From the NCBI GenBank assembly GCA_944322875.1, contig CALUQI010000006.1:1-38141 (forward strand): 38,141 bases of DNA. The letters run 5' to 3'. The notes under the pieces are model-generated. The model was not told the DNA's origin and searched no databases. It worked only from the letters and a program-made list of their open reading frames with translations. The translations under genes and the position numbers were made by a program. This document shows, piece after piece, positions 33,788-38,141 of this stretch (positions are counted from its first letter, which is position 1; every line of letters begins with the position of its first letter). This DNA is from Candidatus Gastranaerophilales bacterium. GTDB taxonomy: Bacteria; Cyanobacteriota; Vampirovibrionia; Gastranaerophilales; Gastranaerophilaceae.

Positions 33788-35191
33788 ATGGGGTTGAATT
33801 TAAACAGCATATATCAACGTCCATATTTTGTTCAAGACAGGCGTAATCAAATCAAAAAAAGAGAAGATGAAGAACGCTCTGCTTCTAATGCTCAACGCGA
33901 AGAACAACCCGATCAAAACAGTAAAAGTAAAGGTTTACAATATGTTGACACATCAACATATTCATCAATATATAACAGCAATATTAAAGACCAACAAACA
34001 GTAACATACCCCAATGAAGTTGCAACTGCTTTGGCACAAAGAAATCCTAAAATAAATATTGCACAAATTTTAAAGGATTTTAAAAACACAGCAATAGCAA
34101 TAGGAACCCCAGCCGAGTTGAAAGAGGAAGTGGGCGGCTATCTTGCTTTAATTGAAAAACAAGTAACAAAAGAAACTCCTAACAGCAAGATAATTAAGTC
34201 AAATCTTAAGAATGCAGCTTCAATTTTGGATAATTATATTTCTGAAACTTTAAATAAAGATTCAAAAGTAGTAGAAAATTGGGTAGATGCTTTATTTTTA
34301 CAACAAATAGATTTCAAATATGATGAAGAAGATATAAATTCGGCATTTTTGGTAAAATTTCCCGAAGAAACATTAAATCGTTCAGAACAAACGGAAGAAA
34401 TTCAAGAAAAAGTTCAAACAACTCCGTTGATTCCGCAAGATGAGGAGTTGAAAAAACTTTTTATAAAAGCTAAAAAAATGACATATGCAAACAAACCAAA
34501 AGAAGCCATATTAGCATTTCAAACGGCATTAAATCGGGCAAATGAAGTTAGTGATAAAGAAACTCAATCAAAGATATTTTTAGAAGTCGGAAAGATTTAT
34601 GATGAACATGATTACTTAGCTCAAGCATTAAAAAGTTATAACCAATCCATAAAACGAACAACTGACTGCAACGTGAAAACTCGAGCACACTATTCTATGG
34701 CAGAAATATATAATGATGCAAATCAAACTGAACCTGCAATAGATCATTATTTTAGTACAGTATCATATGCCGGTGAAGCAGAAAACCTTTCAGTTCAATC
34801 TAAATCATTAATTAAAATAGCTAACATATATTCAGACATGTATGAAAAAAAAGCGTTTGATTATTACGAAGTTGCAGATACGATTGCAGAAGAGACAGAC
34901 AACCTAAAAATCAAGGGTTATGTTTCATCAAGTATTGGAGATGCATATGATAAATTTGGGGATTCACCTGAAGCACTTAAGGCTTATTCAAAAGCTGTTA
35001 AAAATTATATAGAGGCTGATTCTCCACAAAAAGTAGCTCAAAATTATTTCAATGCTGCTGGAATTATGCTTGATCATAATTATGAGGATAAAGCTAAAGG
35101 CTTGCTAGAAAAAGCACAAAAATTTGCACAAAAAACAGATGACATTAGTCTTATGACAGAAATAGAAAACACCTTAATAAGTATTTCATAA
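33788..35191 (+). CDS. Cytoplasmic TPR-repeat protein
   Basis: This 467-residue protein has a Gln/Arg/Glu-rich, probably disordered N-terminus (about 15-75). A helical region (about 75-200) follows, and then tetratricopeptide-type repeats from about 215 to the end (AKKMTYANKPKEAILAFQTA, KIYDEHDYLAQALKSYNQSI, AEIYNDANQTEPAIDHYF, GDAYDKFGDSPEALKAYSKA). Unlike the TPR protein at 5.1-6.9 kb it has no signal peptide. It probably acts as a scaffold, with no partner visible. AAAGG lies before the ATG. It ends one base from the converging decarboxylase gene. Confidence 0.75.
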   Translation: MGLNLNSIYQRPYFVQDRRNQIKKREDEERSASNAQREEQPDQNSKSKGLQYVDTSTYSSIYNSNIKDQQTVTYPNEVATALAQRNPKINIAQILKDFKNTAIAIGTPAELKEEVGGYLALIEKQVTKETPNSKIIKSNLKNAASILDNYISETLNKDSKVVENWVDALFLQQIDFKYDEEDINSAFLVKFPEETLNRSEQTEEIQEKVQTTPLIPQDEELKKLFIKAKKMTYANKPKEAILAFQTALNRANEVSDKETQSKIFLEVGKIYDEHDYLAQALKSYNQSIKRTTDCNVKTRAHYSMAEIYNDANQTEPAIDHYFSTVSYAGEAENLSVQSKSLIKIANIYSDMYEKKAFDYYEVADTIAEETDNLKIKGYVSSSIGDAYDKFGDSPEALKAYSKAVKNYIEADSPQKVAQNYFNAAGIMLDHNYEDKAKGLLEKAQKFAQKTDDISLMTEIENTLISIS

Positions 35192-35192
35192 T

Positions 35193-36620
35193 TTATTTGA
35201 TTACTTCGATAAACTCATAATCAGTTAAATAAGGCATATGATTTTCTGTTATTAACTCCCCTGGTAATAAAACAGCGATTCCCGGGGGACATTCAGCTAT
35301 AACTTCCGCACAAATTCTTCCTACAGCTTGTGATTTAGGCACAGTTTCTTTGGCGGAATAAAAAGCTTCTCTCAGACTCATTTTTATAATAGGAGTGAGC
35401 ATAGGCATATGTTTTTTATTTTCCAAATAACATATATCAGAATAATTTGTTTGATCTATTTTCTTAAGACATTCTACTAAGTACTGTATATCCGAACGTT
35501 TATTTCCAATATTCGACAAAAGTAACAAACCGGCATCTGATGCACTTTCTACTTCTATATTGAAATCTATTTCCAAAATAGATTCAAGTCTTTTACCGGA
35601 TAAACCGTCAGCTTTTATAAAAATTTTGGTTACATCTGTTTTGTATCCAAAATCAGGTTTTAACTGATGAATATGTTCAAGTTTGTCAATTTCACTTCTA
35701 AGGTATTTAGCGTTAGAAATAGCACGTTTAAGAAGAGTCTTTCCTCTTTGACTTTCAAGATTAGCTCTTGCCGCATCAAGACTGGCAAGAAGCATTAAAG
35801 ATGGACTCGTCGTGTGTAAAAGTTTTAAAGCTTTTTCAACCGCATCTGCATCTATTATAGAATTCTCAGCAATATGTAACATAGAACTTTGGCTCATGCT
35901 TCCGCCTGTTTTATGCAGAGAGTGAACAACCGCATCAGCACCGAGTTTTAAAGCTGTTTCCGGAAGATGACTGTTAAAATTCCACAAACAAGCATGTGCT
36001 TCATCTACGATTAGCGGAACATTGTACCTTTTGCATATTGCGGAAATCGATTTAATATCAGATACGACACCTTCATAAGTAGGGTTGGTAATCCAAACCA
36101 TAGAAATATTATCTTTATGAGTTTCCAATAATTCTTCTACTCTTTCAGGAATTACATTTCCCCATATGCCCCAGTCTTCGAATCTTTCAGGAACAAGCCA
36201 AACCGGTTCTGCACCGGAAATTATCATACCGGTTAAAATTGAACGGTGGCAATTTCGGTTTACTATTACTTTTTGACCTTTTTTAGTTAATCCCATAGCA
36301 AGAGCCAAGTTTCCTGCTGTTGAACCATTAAGCAAGAAAAATGTTTTTTTAGCACCAAAAGCTTTTGCTGCAAGTTCTTGAGCTTCTTTTATCGGACCGG
36401 TTGCAGGATGCAGAGTCCCTAAATTATCAAATTCATCTGTTGTATCTATAGCAAGTGCTTTTCTTCCAACAAGTTCTTTGAATTCTTTTAATGTTCCTGT
36501 ACCTTTTGTATGTCCTGGAATATGGAATTGATAGGTCGGATTCTCATAAGCTTTTTTTAGGGCTTCTACAATAGGGGCTTGGGTTTTTGTATATTTATTA
36601 TTTTTTGTTACATATGTCAT
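35193..36620 (-). CDS. Orn/Lys/Arg decarboxylase-type PLP enzyme (SpeA-like)
   Basis: This 475-residue fold-type I PLP enzyme resembles the arginine decarboxylase (SpeA) of Bacillus type and cyanobacterial homologues, which feed polyamine synthesis. Visible features are FHIPGHTKG (32-40), LNGSTAGNLA (98-107), the PLP-binding DEAHA (206-210) and the Schiff-base Lys237 in SLHKTGGS, with a C-terminal domain containing CPPGIAVLLPGELI. Lysine or ornithine decarboxylation cannot be excluded. TTGTAT-18-TATAAA lies 7 bases before the ATG with no ribosome binding site. It diverges from the porin gene across only 61 bases. Confidence 0.88.
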   Translation of the reverse strand: MTYVTKNNKYTKTQAPIVEALKKAYENPTYQFHIPGHTKGTGTLKEFKELVGRKALAIDTTDEFDNLGTLHPATGPIKEAQELAAKAFGAKKTFFLLNGSTAGNLALAMGLTKKGQKVIVNRNCHRSILTGMIISGAEPVWLVPERFEDWGIWGNVIPERVEELLETHKDNISMVWITNPTYEGVVSDIKSISAICKRYNVPLIVDEAHACLWNFNSHLPETALKLGADAVVHSLHKTGGSMSQSSMLHIAENSIIDADAVEKALKLLHTTSPSLMLLASLDAARANLESQRGKTLLKRAISNAKYLRSEIDKLEHIHQLKPDFGYKTDVTKIFIKADGLSGKRLESILEIDFNIEVESASDAGLLLLSNIGNKRSDIQYLVECLKKIDQTNYSDICYLENKKHMPMLTPIIKMSLREAFYSAKETVPKSQAVGRICAEVIAECPPGIAVLLPGELITENHMPYLTDYEFIEVIK

Positions 36621-36681
36621 AATAACATTTATACTATAAAAACATTTTTAAATACAACATGTTTATTATATATTAATATTT
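36621..36681. promoter_or_regulatory. Divergent leaderless promoters between decarboxylase and porin genes
   Basis: Minus strand: TTGTAT (36657-36652), 18 bases, TATAAA (36633-36628), 7 bases to the ATG. Plus strand: TATATT (36669-36674), 7 bases to the ATG at 36682, with a poor -35 (TTTTAA near 36646). The two promoters overlap in this 61-base gap. Confidence 0.55.
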
Positions 36682-37950
36682 ATGAACATTTTTTTTAAAA
36701 TTTTTTTAATTTTATTTATACTATTTACCTCGCAGATTGCATTTGCAGTTGAAGATTTATCTATCCAAAAAAACGTCATAGAACAGGACATATTATTGCC
36801 AGAAAATGTTGAACTGCCGTTACGGGATTTAAACAATGACGGAGTTATTGATGATAAGGATCTTTTGATAGATACAAGTGAAGAAAATTTTTTCATGTTT
36901 GAACATTTGGGAGATCCGATATACAGGGAAGAGGGCACATTAGGGCATAAAATTAATAAAGCTTTAAAAGCTCAAGTTACTCGTACAGACTATAGTAATT
37001 ATCTTTTAAAAGATATTTTAACATGGGATTTAGAAAAAGGTCCTGTAGACAGAATTCAATTTTATGGGAAATATCGCGGCAATATGTCATTAAATTTTGA
37101 TACTGATTATTCAACCGAATACGATATAACCTCAATAGATATAGGTATGATGGGGCAATTTAATCCTGAATATAAAACGGATTTCAAACTACAGCTTAAA
37201 TTAACTCCAACAAACGAGGTGTCTTTTTTCCAAAATCTTATAAGTGATGCATATATTGTTAATCATGCAATTCCTCATCATCAAATAATGTTCGGTAATT
37301 CCAGAAATCAGGTGGGAGTTGAAGGCGGAATGAGTACAACATATGTTCCGTTTGTTTTACGATCACAAATTGCAAGGACATTTGCAAATACTCGTGCATT
37401 TGGGATAAGAGTGATAGGGAATTATTCACTATTAGATTACAGTTTAGCAGCAAACAGTTCAGATAGATTTTTCAAAGAATTTTTTCCTGGAGCAGAGTTC
37501 ACCGGCTGGATAAACTTTAAACCATTGGGAATGACAGATGGAAAATACGGGAAACTTGTAGTCGGCGGTGGATTAAATGCCGGAAAAAGAAATGAAAACT
37601 ATACAGTTAGCGGTGCATATGTGGGATATAATTATAAAAATTTTATGATTGATGCTGAATATTCTTACGCAGATGGTTATAATGCAAGGGTTTTGAGTAC
37701 GGACAAAGCGGAAGGATTTTATGCTACTGTAGGTTATAAACTTACTCCAAAGATTCAACTAGTAGCAAGATATGATCAGTTTGATCCAAATCGAGATATG
37801 TCTGGAGATTTACGTCGGGAATATTCTGCCGGAATAAACTATTTTATAATTGGTCAGGGTATGCGAATATTGTTAAATTATGTTTATTGTGATAATCAAA
37901 ATTTTGAAGACAGTCATCGACTAATTTTAGGTACGCAGATATTATTATAA
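36682..37950 (+). CDS. OprO/OprP-type outer-membrane porin with a dockerin-like loop
   Basis: This 422-residue protein has a signal peptide (IFFKIFLILFILFTSQIAFA, cut near residue 22) and a beta-barrel of alternating aromatic and small residues (RIQFYGKYRGNMSLN, MIDAEYSYADGY, FYATVGYKLTPKIQLVARYD), closing with RLILGTQILL. The order of strands and the LVARYDQFDPN end resemble phosphate-selective porins (OprO/P), though ion preference is unknown. Between signal peptide and barrel lies D49-x-N51-x-D53-G-x-I-D57-x-x-D60 (DLNNDGVIDDKD), a calcium-binding, dockerin/EF-like loop that I would not expect in a porin. Its mRNA is probably leaderless. gloA follows after 12 bases. Confidence 0.85.
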   Translation: MNIFFKIFLILFILFTSQIAFAVEDLSIQKNVIEQDILLPENVELPLRDLNNDGVIDDKDLLIDTSEENFFMFEHLGDPIYREEGTLGHKINKALKAQVTRTDYSNYLLKDILTWDLEKGPVDRIQFYGKYRGNMSLNFDTDYSTEYDITSIDIGMMGQFNPEYKTDFKLQLKLTPTNEVSFFQNLISDAYIVNHAIPHHQIMFGNSRNQVGVEGGMSTTYVPFVLRSQIARTFANTRAFGIRVIGNYSLLDYSLAANSSDRFFKEFFPGAEFTGWINFKPLGMTDGKYGKLVVGGGLNAGKRNENYTVSGAYVGYNYKNFMIDAEYSYADGYNARVLSTDKAEGFYATVGYKLTPKIQLVARYDQFDPNRDMSGDLRREYSAGINYFIIGQGMRILLNYVYCDNQNFEDSHRLILGTQILL

Positions 37951-37962
37951 GGAGGTAAGGTT

Positions 37963-38141
37963 ATGAAACTTTTACACACAATGATTCGGGTCAAAGATAT
38001 TAATGCCAGTCTTAAGTTCTATACTGAGCTTTTGAATATGAAATTGGATAAAAAAAAACGATTAGAGGATTGTGAATTATATTTTTTAAATGATGAAGAT
38101 GGAATTGGACAGCTTGAACTTACATACAATGATGAAACACC
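37963..38141 (+). CDS. gloA: Lactoylglutathione lyase / glyoxalase I (partial, cut by window end)
   Basis: Only the first 59 codons are in the window. They match glyoxalase I, a metalloenzyme that isomerises the hemithioacetal of methylglyoxal and glutathione. LLHTMIRVKDINASLKFYTE contains the first metal ligand (His5). ELYFLNDED and GQLELTYN contain the Glu ligand. A perfect GGAGGT ribosome binding site at 37951-37956 lies 6 bases before the ATG. It lies 12 bases after the porin gene and is probably cotranscribed. Confidence 0.9.
   Translation, partial: MKLLHTMIRVKDINASLKFYTELLNMKLDKKKRLEDCELYFLNDEDGIGQLELTYNDET

Overview
This AT-rich window most likely comes from a gut-type, non-photosynthetic relative of the cyanobacteria (Vampirovibrionia/'Melainabacteria', order Gastranaerophilales). 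That placement is an inference. It rests on very low GC, a diderm envelope gene set (OmpH/Skp, a TolC-family channel, an OprO/P-type porin), a prepilin-like protein with an FTLAEVLITL leader, and a candidate replication origin next to dnaN, as in several cyanobacteria. Nearly every base is coding and the genes are mostly chromosomal housekeeping genes. I see no phage, insertion sequence, rRNA or CRISPR array.

Layout. 0-0.43 kb: a gene-free stretch with phased degenerate repeats, then an elongator tRNA-Met gene. 0.5-3.9 kb: a MATE exporter, enolase and two very small genes. 3.9-6.9 kb (minus strand): a small Cys-rich protein, EngB, an unknown 83-residue protein and a periplasmic TPR protein. 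7-14 kb: XerC, then a complete drug-efflux locus with marR-emrA-emrB-emrB on the minus strand and a tolC-like gene diverging from it across a probable MarR operator. 14-17 kb: an FHA-like small protein, an EF-hand protein, OmpH and phosphoglycerate kinase, which is split by an in-frame TAA. 17-19.4 kb: aroK-aroB, a DUF486 membrane protein and an unknown gene. 19.4-19.8 kb: a candidate oriC. 19.8-25.2 kb: dnaN, a prepilin-like protein, a C_GCAxxG_C_C protein, crcB, an endonuclease IV-like TIM barrel, aroC and a small secreted protein. 25.2-31 kb: recJ, metG, an unknown membrane protein and der. 31-38 kb: a U32 (RlhA/TrhP-like) protein, an alpha/beta hydrolase, a TPR protein, an Orn/Lys/Arg-type decarboxylase, a porin and the start of gloA.

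The strongest unusual signal is at 19.46-19.62 kb: six exact copies of TTTTCTACA in both orientations, followed by an AT-only-like tract and then dnaN. Third-codon-position composition also flips at this point for genes on both strands, as expected at a bidirectional origin. Cyanobacterial DnaA boxes are described as TTTTCCACA, so this would be a one-base variant in a sister lineage.

Two genome-wide habits are visible. First, many first-in-operon genes have a -10 hexamer only 6-7 nt before the start codon and no ribosome binding site, which implies leaderless mRNAs. Operon-internal genes and a minority of first genes have Shine-Dalgarno sequences. Second, convergent gene pairs overlap or touch at their 3' ends in seven of ten cases.

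Metabolically the window carries two lower-glycolysis enzymes (enolase, PGK), three shikimate enzymes (AroK, AroB, AroC), polyamine or basic amino acid decarboxylation, and fluoride and drug export. Two ribosome-assembly GTPases (EngB, Der) and replication/repair genes (dnaN, recJ, xerC, nfo-like) complete the picture.
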